Positions 1 through 12,300 of a stretch of DNA of 64,000 nt are shown here, piece by piece. The DNA is taken from positions 16,395,385 through 16,459,384 of the forward strand of contig NC_092705.1 of NCBI RefSeq assembly GCF_964275005.1, read 5' to 3'. Origin of the DNA: Diadema setosum. Taxonomy: Eukaryota; Echinodermata; Echinoidea; Diadematoida; Diadematidae. Positions within the stretch are counted from its first letter, which is position 1, and every line of letters begins with the position of its first letter. The translations under genes were made by a program, and so were the position numbers. The notes beneath the pieces are model-generated. The model had not been told where the DNA came from. It worked only from the letters and a program-made list of their open reading frames with translations, and ran no database searches.

Positions 1-215
1 TGTATAAGCTGTAATTTTCGCGAGGGTTTGATTTGCGCAAATTTTGTGAATCACAGTTGGATCAGGAATTTGACAACATGCGAAAATGTCGCCATGAGCC
101 AGAGGAATAGTACATTTACTATAGCGTTAGTATTCATTCGCAAAAACAACATATCGCGTAAATGTCTGTGCCCTCCTCATTCGCAAAAATATCTGTCCAC
201 AAAAATAATAGTGTA
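1..215. repeat. Partial TTTTCGCG-type palindromic element
   Basis: The left edge (AGCTGTAATTTTCGCG) resembles the end of the complete palindromic element at 39101-39332. Several Gcg/Cgc-rich segments follow. It is cut by the window edge on the left and joins a partial family A element at about 216. Confidence 0.4.
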
Positions 216-464
216 TTCAGTATTTGATGAAAATTGGTTTTGAAATGACCGAAAGGTGGGACCCACCTTTAGCATTGCTTTGCTTTACTTAGTTTTTTGG
301 ATATCTCAGCCATTTTAAAAGTGATTTTCATCAATAAACCTAATAAACTTTGAATCCCTATTAGAATTGTATGTTCTGTAACAATTCATAAGTGGTTTCT
401 TAGTATCTCGCAAAAAGTTAGAAGCTCAGTCCACATCTCCACCAATACTCTGCCATCCCTTTAA
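216..464. mobile_element. Family A TTAA element, right part only
   Basis: The right two thirds of the element also found at 18958, 27638, 50439 and 57471, including the GGTGGGACCCACC hairpin centre and the end CCATCCCTTTAA. The left arm is missing. Confidence 0.7.
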
Positions 465-1277
465 CTCCCTCTCCTGGGCAAGCCTTACTCAGATATTATG
501 CATTTGTAATTTATTGTCAGCCGTGGGGGGAGCTTCCTGTCGATGTGCTTCTGTGGGAACAATTAGTAATCATGCTCGGTATTAGTTTACATAATGTGGT
601 CTTTAAGTGAGATTGTTTCTCATGGAACAGCTGCAGTAGGTAGATCTCAAATTTTGTTTGTTACTGACAAATATTGGGGGGGGGGGGGGGCAGGAGGAAA
701 AGAAGCAGAAGTTGATGCATTTTTAGTCTGGCTACCAGACCCTCTGCTTGTACTATTTTGCTGTACAGAATATTGACACCCTCAACGTCGAAAACTGGTA
801 TATGTTAAAGGCGCGGCGACTTTCTTGTGGGGCGGTAACGAAGCGGAGTCCAGTTGGCAAAGGGACTGGAAACGAGACTAATGCATTTTAAGTGCAGAAT
901 CCATATCACTTTCTGAAAAACAAACAAACATCCCAGTGGAGGTTTCATTTTACAATCCATCCTCAGTTTTCTAGTAATGTCAGGACTGGCGCCCTTCCAA
1001 ATAAAAGATATGGCCGGATAAGTGACTGAAAGCTCAAGCACAACACTTTTAGGCATATTGTGTTTGTGATAAGGCATTGTTGATTTACTCTTTGCTACAA
1101 TATATGACCATGTACAACTCTGTACATGATATTGCATGATTGTAACTGAGATAAATGATTTATGCTACTACGAGTGGGAAGACACCTTCCTCTTGGTTTC
1201 TGTTTCTTTTAGCAACAGTATTTCGCACAGAAAGTGCAAAGCCAATAATGTGCCAGTCCATGTCAGGACAGTAGGGT
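465..1277. other. No recognisable gene
   Basis: AT-rich intergenic or intronic DNA with a G run at 677-690. A TTAAAGGCGCGGCG start at about 806 resembles the left end of a TTAA element, but I found no matching right end. The minus open frame at 805-1137 shows no family features. Confidence 0.4.
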
Positions 1278-1495
1278 GACCCGACATTTGCTCCTGCGAC
1301 AGTTGCTCCAGTCTTATTTTCTCCAAGGACTTAGGGTTAGGGTTGATTTAGAGGTTTGATGGCGTTTGAAGTGTAATTTGATGTGAGGGTTAGGATTAGT
1401 TGGTAGGGCAATGTTTGTAGATAGAATTTATGTTTGGCTTAGTGTGCAAATGTTTCATTGGAGCAATTGTTGCAGGAGCAAATGTCATGGAACTG
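1278..1495. mobile_element. Small inverted-repeat element with TTAGGG tracts, copy 1
   Basis: Ends GACATTTGCTCCTGCGACAG and its inverted match GTTGCAGGAGCAAATGTC. The middle contains CTTAGGGTTAGGGTT. A second copy lies at 4108-4338. Confidence 0.65.
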
Positions 1496-1657
1496 GACAA
1501 TACAGGGATCCGGAAGAAGTAATTGCAGGATAAATGATGTGGGACTGTATATATTTTAATATTGTCCAAGCTCTTCTTCAGTTCGTAGGCTTAAAAAAAA
1601 AAAAGGAATAAGAAAAGAAAACAATGCAACTGGTCATTTTCAAAGGTTTTTTTTTTT

Positions 1658-2745
1658 ATGCCTCCGCCACGAAGTGGTGCTGGAGGCATTATGTTTTCGG
1701 GTTGTCTGTCCGTCCGTCCGTCCTTCCATCCGTCTGTAGTGAATTTTGTGGACAGCGTAACTAAAAAACCTTTTGAGGTATCCTAATGAAACTTGGCAGG
1801 TATGTGTATTAGGGGGTGAAGTTGTGCCTATTAACTTTTGGGTGCACATGCTCAAGGTCAAAGGTCAAAAGGTCAAGGTCAAATACATAAAATTTCACTA
1901 TTTCCACCATATCTATGCAATGCTTGAAGATATTTTCTTGAAACTTAGTGTATACATGTATTACCCAATTAAGATTCTCTGGTGAAAGTTTGGGGTCATG
2001 AGGTCAAAGGTCAAAAGGTCAAGTAAAAATATTAAAACTTCACTTTTTTCTCTGTACCTTGGAAATTGTTCAATGTATCTTCATGGAACATAATATACAT
2101 GTACTGACTGGCAGTGCTTATCTAGACAATTAAGGGTTACTATTTTCCTCATGTTTATGCAATGCCAGCAGGATTATTATTTTTTTTTTTTTACACTTGG
2201 TGTATGCACGTATAACCTAATAGAGATTCTCTGGAAAGTTTTTTTCTTTTCTTTTTTTTTTTTGCCTCAGAGGTCAAAAGGTCAAAGATCAAGTGAAAGT
2301 GCTGAACTAACTTTTTCCTCCATATCCCGGAAGTGGCTCAAGTTATCTTGAAACTTACTACATATTTATGCATGCTCTGCCTGACAGTGATTATCTTATG
2401 AATTTTAGGGTCACAGGCCAGATGAAAATGGTAACAATTTACTATTCAATACAGAAATTACACTTTTTTTCCATACCTTGAAAATTACTCAATGCATAAA
2501 CGTATGAATGGGTCAAAGTCAAGTTAAAGTCCTTAAATCGCCAAATACATGCTCTCCTCCTATTCATCCAATTAAACCTAGGTCAAGGAAGGTGAACATT
2601 CAACACGTTTGTGACAAACTTGTCATTTTGCTATTTTGCCAATATTGTGAAAATGTAATCACACATTGTCCACATGTACTATCTAGACCTACATGTATGA
2701 GGAGAATCATGCATTATGGCGGAGGCATACCAGTTGCCATAGCGA
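1658..2745. mobile_element. CCTCCGCCACGAAGTGG repeat with AGGTCA arrays, copy 1
   Basis: Starts ATGCCTCCGCCACGAAGTGG and ends GGCGGAGGCATACCAGTTGC, so the ends are short inverted repeats. The interior has repeated modules of about 150 bp, each with runs of AGGTCA half-sites (for example 1855-1880 and 2001-2022). No transposase frame; it is non-autonomous. Confidence 0.7.
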
Positions 2746-2929
2746 CAATTCCAGTTTTTTTTTTCCAAGCAAATTTTGCAAATTAAGTGGTACTTATCCT
2801 TAGTTATTAAGGTATCCCCAAAATACACACCTGCAGAATACTTCATGACTGCACTACTTTCACAGTCACTTATTGAAATTGAGTAATTGAAATGATATGT
2901 TTCATGTGACTGCTGAGGAAGTATCAAAT

Positions 2930-3097
2930 GCTGATAAGCCATCAAGAGAGAGGCTACCTGAAGTCCCCTCCAAGGGACATAGGCAATGAGGGTAAAGAGC
3001 CTTGCCTTGGGGTACAACCGCTGCAGGCGAGGGACTTGAACCAGGAACATTGCGATTAATAGTCCATGGTCTTAACCACTGAGCCACATCAACTCTT
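2930..3097 (-). mobile_element. tRNA-derived SINE-like sequence
   Basis: On the minus strand the head reads GATGTGGCTCAGTGGTTAAG (A-box-like), and about 40 nt later GGTTCAAGTCC (B-box-like), as in a tRNA-derived SINE. The body beyond the head was not delimited. Confidence 0.55.
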
Positions 3098-3289
3098 CAT
3101 ACTAATATATATATATATATATATACACTGTACATAGATTAGTTCAAACTTACACACTTGTAGTAATTTCTAGATATTTTCAGCTTCTCTGACTAGAACA
3201 CAAACACAAAAGAATGAGATATTTGAAGTCCATGAAATTGTTACTGTTAAAATTTTGTGTGTGTGTGTTTTTTTTTTCCCATTTTCCAG

Positions 3290-3358
3290 GCACTTCTTAT
3301 CTACTTTTTTGTTGATGTGCTCCAGCGTGTCCATGCCTACAACATAGAGAAGCACAAG
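3290..3358 (+). CDS. Permease-like gene, first exon in window (residues 1-23 of the visible part)
   Basis: Phase 0 to phase 0. The acceptor follows a long T tract (TTTTTTTTTCCCATTTTCCAG) and the donor is AAG|GTTTTT. It encodes ALLIYFFVDVLQRVHAYN and then a basic stretch, so it reads as the end of a membrane helix followed by a cytosolic linker. The coding exon that must precede it was not found in 1-3289. Confidence 0.65.
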
Positions 3359-6300
3359 GTTTTTATACATTTACACATCTGTTGATCTATCCACTTATTA
3401 CCTCCGCCAAGGGAGGAGGTTATGTTTTCATTATCGTTGGTTTGTTTGTTCGTTTGTTTGTTTGTTCGTCCGTGTGCAAAATAGCTCAAAAAGTAGTGAA
3501 CAGATTTGGATGAAACGTGCAGAAAAGGTTTAGAATGATACAAGTAACAGATGATTAAATTTTGGTAATGATCCAAGAACTTGGGGGAATTTTTGAAGGA
3601 TTTTTGATATTTTGACAGGTAGGGTCAGTGAACTTGGGAGTTCAGGCTGCGTGTATTTGAGGTTTGCATGCGTGCACTACAGTGCGTGCTCTCGTTTTCT
3701 GCTAGGGCGAGGCACACCATGCAGCTGAGGGGTTATGACGTAACAAAGACTTTTATATTGGGAAATCGGGCGACTTTCAGCACACAATGCTATAAGTACG
3801 TATGGGTGGAAATGACTGATATCTCTATGGAAGAACAAGATCAGTGGTGGAAATGAGCTGCATGCTTGGCAGAGGTCTGCGCTCTCAGAGTGCTTCTCTA
3901 GTTATCAGATAAGAAGATAGAGAAGAGCTATCATGATGATACTTGTAAATGAAAGAACTTATTTGAATTCAACATGAATGCAAAGGTCAGTTGTCTTTTT
4001 TTTTCTAATCTGTCATGAGTGCAAAAGTTATTGGGGTCATGGTCTGCTGGCAAAAATGGCTATGACAATAAATGAGTCAGTTATAGTAGCAGTTACTTGA
4101 AATGGTGATGCGACATTTGCTTCCGCAACGACTGCTCCATTCTTATTTTCTCCAAGGACTTAGGGTTAGGCTTAGGGTCAGGCTTAGGGTTGTGATTGTG
4201 TGTGAGGTTTACTTTGATGTGAGGATTAGGATTAGGGATATGGTTATGGATATGGTTATGCTTGTGCATAGGTAGTATGTTTGGCTTAGCGTGCAGGTAT
4301 TTTATGGGAGCAATTGTCGCAGGAGCAAATGTCATGGAACCACTTTAAACAAGGGCTTCTATTTCAATTTATTCTCTTGACCCATGATAGTATTATAAGT
4401 TTATATCTGGGTATGTCTTTTGATGCAGTATGGATCATGTGTTTGTTCTAATTCCTTTCATGTCAACCAAATTGTGTGTGTGTGTGTGTGTGTGTGTTTG
4501 CGTGTGGGTGTGTGAGGGGTACTTTGGAATCATCACAAAATAACAAGGGGAAAAAATGTACAATATGCTGATGTCCACATTTTAGATGACACATTCTGGA
4601 GTGGTGCAAACTGTTTTCTGGTGCTGGTGTATTACCCTATGCAGTCTGCTAAAAATAGCTCAGGTTTCACAACACTAGAGGACTAATAACTAACGACTCA
4701 TCAGTGAATTATTCAAACCTCATTGTAACATTCCTCAGAGGTGTAGGATCTCATTTGCAAGCTCAGAGAGAAGGAAATTGAGGAGGGGGCATGGTCAGGG
4801 ATGGGAGGTAGGGGGGGGGGGCAAAGGGGTGGGTGGGGAGGGGGTGAAGGGATGGGGAGGGGAAGGCATGTGGAGAGGAAAGGAGGGACAAGGAGAAGGG
4901 TAAGAGTGAGAACAGCTAGGAGAGAAAGTGAGGCAAGAGTGAGAGAAGAAAAGGGGATAGTAAGGGGTAGGCAAGGGGGGGGGGGGCAAAGGGGAGGACG
5001 GGAGGGCTTGGGGAGGGGCAAGTGATAGGGCAAAGAGAAGGGTGAGAATCGATGCATTCATTGTATCATAATCTGGTTAAAATTTGAAGCAGGTGCCTTA
5101 GTTAGAGTAGCATAATTTCTTAAAGGGGAAATCCAGTCCAAATATAAGTTAGTCTGATATGAAAGAGTAAAATATTATGAGTTCAACGGTATAATTTTGG
5201 TCAATCGGATGAAAAATAAGGAAGTTATGACATTTTGAAGTTTTGCTATTCTTGGTGGAAACAGTTCTTGAGCAGTCAATATGAATGCAAATGGCAAAGT
5301 GAGCGTGTCATCCCCTCACAATTTGCCATATATTTTGTACATAAAATTTTGACATTTTAAGTTTTTCATTCAAACGCAATTATGTCCGAGGCTCAAATCC
5401 TGGTATATCTAACTGAAGTTATTCAACCAGGAATAACATCATGTTTCAGACTTCAATGACAGAAACATTGAATTTTCATCATTTTGGGGTTTTTTTCACA
5501 CGACCAGTGAAAAATTGTGAGGGTATGACATGTTAGCTCACTCATTTGCATATTCATATCCACTGTACAAAAACTGTTTTGCAGAAATTAGCAAAACTTC
5601 AAAATGTCATAGCTTTGTTATTTTTTATCTGATTTCAGTCAAATTTTTACAATTGAACTCGTAAGATTTTGCTCTTTTTTTTATCAGACTGACTCATATT
5701 TGAACTGGATTCCCCTTTAAGTGATGTCCAATGATATTTATTGAAACTGTGATATACCTACTGGTGAGACTTTCTTTGAGTTTAAAGACTAACAACCCAA
5801 GTATGTACGTACAGTGTGTAAAAGAGCGGACACACTCAAACACATGTATATTGTGCCACCACAGAAATCAATAGAACCAATAAGTCTCTAGGTACAATTG
5901 TATATTTGTATTACAAAATGGGCATCTACCACCAAAGAAATTACTGTACAACCAGGAATTTTCACGTGTAATTTTATTTTGTGCAAGAGCAATGCATGCA
6001 AAAGTTCTTTTCTATACAATAAAGCATTGAATGTTGGTGGCTATTCACAGAAAAATTCATGCGAAAAAGGCCGTCGGCTCCTATTTGCGAAAATTTCATC
6101 CTACAAATTTTTCTTTCTTTACAGTATGCAATGATCGCAAACTTATGTATATAAGATATCTTTTTTTTTGGGGGGGGGGGTGGATATAATATGATAATTT
6201 ATGCATATCTCAAGTGATCAGGTGGTTGTTGCAGTTACACTAAAAAGGAGTTCTATCCACATTGAATTTATTTTTCCACTTTGATTGCTGTTTGTATGGG

Positions 6301-9300
6301 GCTAAGATTTGATTGATTTCCTTGGTATCCACAGGGACAGTGTCCCATTAATCGCAATTGCTCTGTGGCTGTGGGAAACTCACATACAGTGTACAAGCAA
6401 TTTGTTATTCTATTCCTTGATCCTTTGGGGGAAAACTGCTGGAAAAAAAAAATCAACAAACCAACACAACAAAGCACTTAGATAGTAATTTGCTTTTGAC
6501 TTGTGTTTTGTTTTGTTTTTTTGTTTTTTCCACTCACAAAAATGCTCTGCGACATAAACACTAGCTTATTTGAATGCACAAATATTGAGTGGAATGATAT
6601 GTGATTTTATGTAAAATAAGGACATTCAAATGAGATTTGTTGAATTCTCAAATACGTGATTTTTACTCTTTGAGTTAATGGCCTCTAAATTCTCTTATCA
6701 GGTTTTAAGGAAAAGATGTGCAATACATTTATATGTTTGTATGTATGTATGTATGTATGTATGTATGTATGTATGTATGTGTGTATGTGTGTGTGCCATG
6801 GCATGCCAGTACCGTTTGAATTCTCCCTTTCATCTTTCAGGGACTGAGTTTTGAGGAGCAGCAAGTCCCATTAACAAACCTGACAGATGACGATGAACCC
6901 ATCCATAGTGGTAATCTCTTTTCTTTGGTTCAAACCCATCTAGACCGTAATGAGTATTGAAAACTAGAAATTTTCTGCTTGCATGAAACTTCGGCTAGTT
7001 TTACTAGGAGCCAAGATTCACAAAAATGAAATGCACACAAAAGTTTTTGTCTACACAATATGGTATAATTTTTTCTTGGTCAAAAATTCGCAGAAGTGAA
7101 ATGCATGTGACAGTTTTGGTGACTGACACCTCATTTGGTAGATACTGTGCCTCATCAGTCAATATCTGATCAATACATTGATGATTTAATGCTGGATATC
7201 AGGTTCTGTAGATCTATAGATAGGACTTGATTTGTGTCGAGGCAGAGATAGAGAGGCTACCAATTAAAAACAGGGAGAAGTGTCCTGTCACTCACATTTT
7301 CTGTCTGTCTGTTTTTATTCCACCTCCCCCTCCCTTTGGCAGGTGCATCCAAGTTTGCCTCAAGGTATTCCTTGAGGAAAGTGGCAAGGAAGGTGGCCAA
7401 GCCTAACCTTCACATGATGGGGTCGCTGTTCCTGGGAAAGGGACTGAGGCAGGCCTTTGACATTGTCCTTCTCCTCCAGTTGTAAGTCGTGTTTTATCAC
7501 TGATATATTTTCTCCTTTAGTTGTAAGTCACTCCCATTGGGCGATTTGGCTTTGTCGCTTTGCCTTCTTTGGCCATTATGTTCCCATCTAGAGGCAATTC
7601 CCAATAAAGTTGCTTTAATTTGTTGTCATTGTGTGATTGTAAAGCACTGTCCTTGGACAATTCAACAATGTCATTTCAATACATGATGTCACTCTGGACA
7701 TTCTCCTTTATAGTGGAAAAAGTATCTTATGTCATTTTGATATCAATATCTTTCTTGTGGTTCTCCTTCGTTAGCACTAAGTTTCTCATGATGGACAATT
7801 TAATCCATACAATACTCATTCAACATCCTCCTTCTCTTGTAGCAAATCACTCTGTCCAGACAATTTTTAACTGAAATCATTTCCCAGGCATATCATTTCC
7901 TTCGCACATTGATAAAGTCATGGCCTAAACTTGACTTGGAGGGAAAAGGGAAGGGTATTCATAGTGTGGAGTAGCACCCATTGGAGAGGTATTGGTCTTC
8001 AGGGTGTATTGAGAAGAAGTGTTCCAGACTCTATTGTCAAAAGAAATAATGTCCTATAAGATATCTCGCTCAAGAGCCAATTAGAGGTATTAAAGAATTG
8101 GTTGATTTGGACCCATTGATGTTTCAAATGTCTGGTTATCGTTGGTGGGATCGGTGCAGACTTAGTTGCTCCACGCCAGATGACATCGGTGATTGTACTT
8201 GTCCCATTCTGTTGAGCAGTCATCATGAGCACATAAGAAAAGTATTTAAAATCGTCGCGTTTAGCGCACTTCTTAAATTCTAACAGAATCAGTTCATAGA
8301 AAGGAAGTTCTTTTGTTGTGATAAAAGTTTCAGTGATCCTATATGTTTTTGTGTTTTCTTTCTCTGTTCGTACAGTGTTTCTATTTTGATCAGCTATGCC
8401 CTGGCAGGTAGTGAGGCTTACGCTCAGTTGCTCCACGTCAAGTGAGTTTTTCATTGTACAAATTTTTAAGGAATACCTTTGCTTTCATTCATGTATGCTG
8501 GGCTGTCTATGTGAGCAACATAATCACAGTCTCATGCATTTTTTGGTCATTGATGATGAATTCTTTTTGATTCTTCAACATGAAATCACAATCTTTTTCA
8601 TCTTACACTTAGTGATACCAGCATGTAGATTAAAGTAGACTATTGAATTGAAATAGAATCCTTAGATACAATACATTATATGCAACCATAAGTTCCCCTG
8701 CCTGACAGTTCCAGTGTACTTAGTGTATTAGTGTAATCTTGGTAGTAATTACTGTGACAGTCTCATTTCCAGACATTCTTCACCTACATTGTACCTCTCA
8801 TATTGCAGTGTGAGGCTTATGCTAGACTGTCAGGAAGTCAAGACTGTATCCTTAATCTTCCTGCAGCCATTGGAATCTGGATGTTTATCACTGCACTCCT
8901 ATAGGGTTGGTCTTGTGTGGTGAAACGGGTCTAAAAAGCTAGACTAATTCTTGCAGGACCTTCGCAATCACAGTCAATTTTACCAAGTTTGATGTCCCTT
9001 ATGTCGAGCACAGAGCTTTAATAATCAAAGCTCCTCAAAAAGTTCCACGCGAGTCTGAATTCTGTGCTGGTGTTTTGCATACAAATGAAACAACCGTCAA
9101 GTGGGGGGTTGTACCTCTTATGCATCCCAAAGAATTTTAATTTCAGCAAGGCGGACGATTACTCTCTCTTATCTATCCTGACTATCTACAACGCAGACAT
9201 CTCTACATCATTCCAGTCTTTGTGTGGCTGCTGTCCTGTAGCATCGTCTTTGCCCAGCGCATCATCCAGCCTGTCGTTTCCCTCTTCACCTTGGCCAAGG

Positions 9301-12300
9301 GAGGTCTTCTCGTTGCCACGGTGAGACCACCTTTGGGGATGCGGCTCAGGAGATGGAGCTCATACTGCATGACTTGCATATCTCCCATGGCAAAATACAT
9401 TCATCATGCACGCTGAAGGAGAACTGCTTAATGGTCCTGTTCTTTTGCCATGTGGCTAGAAACATTGATCCTTTGCTCTTGAAGAATATTTGTGCAGCCA
9501 TGTTCAGTCATCTTGCATGACACCTTTAGAAATTTGCATGGATGTGATATCATTTTGATGTCATACAGAACAAAGTTACTGGCATCAATATCTTTGAATG
9601 TACCATATTTCATGGAATTAAAGAATGTTTGAAAAACAACAAAATAAAAAAGAATCAAAACCTCAAATCCTACAAACTTGTTCTTTGCTATCTTTAGTGG
9701 AATCTGCATGCTTTCAAGCGAGATAAAGGTGATAAAACTGTAAGTTCTGAGTGCCAGACAGCAACAAATTGTCAAATCATTGTAGGTTTCAATTTTTCAA
9801 TTGTAGATGTCAATTTTGTTTAATTTCATTCTTACCCAGGGAAAGGTTGTATTCAGTGACACTTAGTCAGTGACACTAAAAGAATAAAAGCAAAAAAATA
9901 AAAATAATATATATATATTTTTTTTTTCTTCTTTTGGAGTTGACTCTGTAGAGGTTCTACATAACAAACAATATGCAAAATGAGTAGAAAGGACTGTGAT
10001 GTGCTACACCTGTTTTTGATGCTATTACTTTTTTCCTCCTGTGATAGGTGGTGGTGACCTTTGGTGTGGGGTCAGCAGTAGCCAACACAATCACCAATGA
10101 CTTTCACTACATGGGTTCCCCTTTCCTCATGGGTACAGTGGCTCTAGGTGAGGAACATTCCACAACAGCCATCTTGTTTTCAGATGGCATCCTCTACACA
10201 CTCTTACAGAGCATGCCGGAAGCCGGACTCGTGTCGTGGCTGCATGCATGAATGATGACATTTGATTGCAGACACATCTCAATCATTTCACGATGTCATT
10301 GTCACAATTTTTTCTTTCAAATGAGACCCTTTCTCATTATGGCAGCTTGAAAGTGGCATAGAGAATGCAAAAGACTAAAATGGAAATATTGCAAATGCCT
10401 TTAGTCCTTGCTGTTACAGCCACTATTCATCATTGGAGGCAATGATTTAAAAAAAAATGTTTTAATTATCACATTTCATGCATGTGTTAGGTTCATTTGT
10501 ATCACAAAACACCCTAGAGTACAAAAAGCCACAAATATAAAGGAGATATTACTAATTTTCTCAATATACCATCACTGTGACGGTTTATTCGAAAAAAAGT
10601 TTTTTAATAAAAGCTTTGTTCACATTTTGTATATTCAACAATACTAGTACTTAGCATTGATTATACTGATTAACATTTTTCATGTTGCACGTTTTCATCC
10701 ATAACTTACATTTAATAACTATTTTAAAGCGCTAGAGCTTTTTTTTTTTTTTGATTTCATCTGCAAGTGGCTTTACTCTAGCAGAGAACTTGGGATGAGG
10801 CGTGGAACACACTCTTTAAACTCACAAAAGCCATTTTGGCTGAACTCTGATGAACATTAACCCTATTCACCCTATAACTGGGCTATTTGAGACCAAGTTT
10901 TTACTGGGGGGGGGGGGGGGTATTTGACCCCCCCCCCCCCCCCCCAAGATCTTGTCCGCCGATGGTGTGTATATACAGAACATGACCATTTTCACCCTGG
11001 TTCTATCTCTTTTTTTTTTTCCAGGTGGTGTGTGCAATGTAATGCCCATGATGTATGCCAGAATAGACTACTCAAGAAAACAGGTAAGTTCAACTTATAT
11101 TTGGGCTTTCTGTGGTGAACTTTGGACTGTTTGTGATTATAGTGGGTAAAGACAGTGAACAATATATAATGATATTTAAAAAGAAAACAGTAACAAATAA
11201 CAGCATAAACTGAATAAAAAAAAAAACAATTGAAAGCAACTCAAACTGTTTTTCATCTTCTTGTTTTCATGCCTTACAGATTCAATTATTTTGGTGGACT
11301 GTATTTGCTGGTCTTACAACATGTATGGTATTAAATGTTTTGTGGTGAGTAAATTTTGCTGTGATAGCACTTATTTATTTGATGATCGTCAAAAGGAATT
11401 ACAAGTCATAATCTTTCAGGATAAGTGAATGCATGCAAACTGTAACGAGTACGGTTCATGTCAAATTTATGATGTATATGGTAGTGTTTTGTCAGGAAAA
11501 AAAGACAACAACAATGCAATACTAAAAAACAGAATGCCCCATTTTTGTAAACATCAATCTAAAAGTTGCTTCAGGTGTCATAGAACCATTCATCAAATGG
11601 CATCTCAACAGAAGTTGCCATTCAATGTAACCAGACTATCCTTTGCACAAGCAATTGCTCTGGTTTTACACTTCTCTGTTAGGGGATCTTGGAATCTGAG
11701 TGGAAGAATGTATAAATAAACCTTTGAGCAACACGAACAAAACAATACCAACAATGTAGATGACATTCCTAACAGACCTAGCATGCTTGGATTTGATCTG
11801 GTGTGTTACAAACTGCTTACTGTTCTGGTATATTACCGACTGCCTGGTAAACTTGATCTGTTCTTGTACATTGCAGACTGCCTAACAAACTTGGATCTTT
11901 TCTTGTGTATTATAGACTACTTAGCAGTCTGAGATCTGTTCTGGTGTATTACAGACTGCCTTACAAGCCTTGATCTATTATTAACTGCTTCTCAAAGCAA
12001 ACATGGTCTGTCATTGTGTATTACAGATTGCCTAACAGATCTGGTGAAACAATATCTTTTTTTATTATATGTCAGAAGGCCTATATCAGGGAATAATTTT
12101 CAAAATCAAATATGATTAGCAATTTCAGCTGATGAATAATATTTCAGATGGTATCCTATAGACTTCTATGGAAGAAAACTGCTACACTAAAGGAAGTTTG
12201 TATTGCAGTGGTATAAAAATGCATAGCAAATTGCGATGGGATACTAGGAAAATTATTCCCTCCTATATACATGCACACAGGTCTTATGTTCCTTGCAATT

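Noticed and set aside
4713-5061. Pro/Ser-rich frames of 114 and 88 codons
   Set aside because: They come from the G/A-rich tract; all frames in the tract stay open.
7999-8454. 151-codon minus-strand frame
   Set aside because: It overlaps a supported permease exon antisense and shows no domain or splice support.
9064-9324. Frame ending ADDYSLLSILTIYNADIST as a permease exon
   Set aside because: It needs the acceptor at 9146 and leads into a frame without membrane character. The acceptor at 9196 keeps phase and encodes a clear helix.
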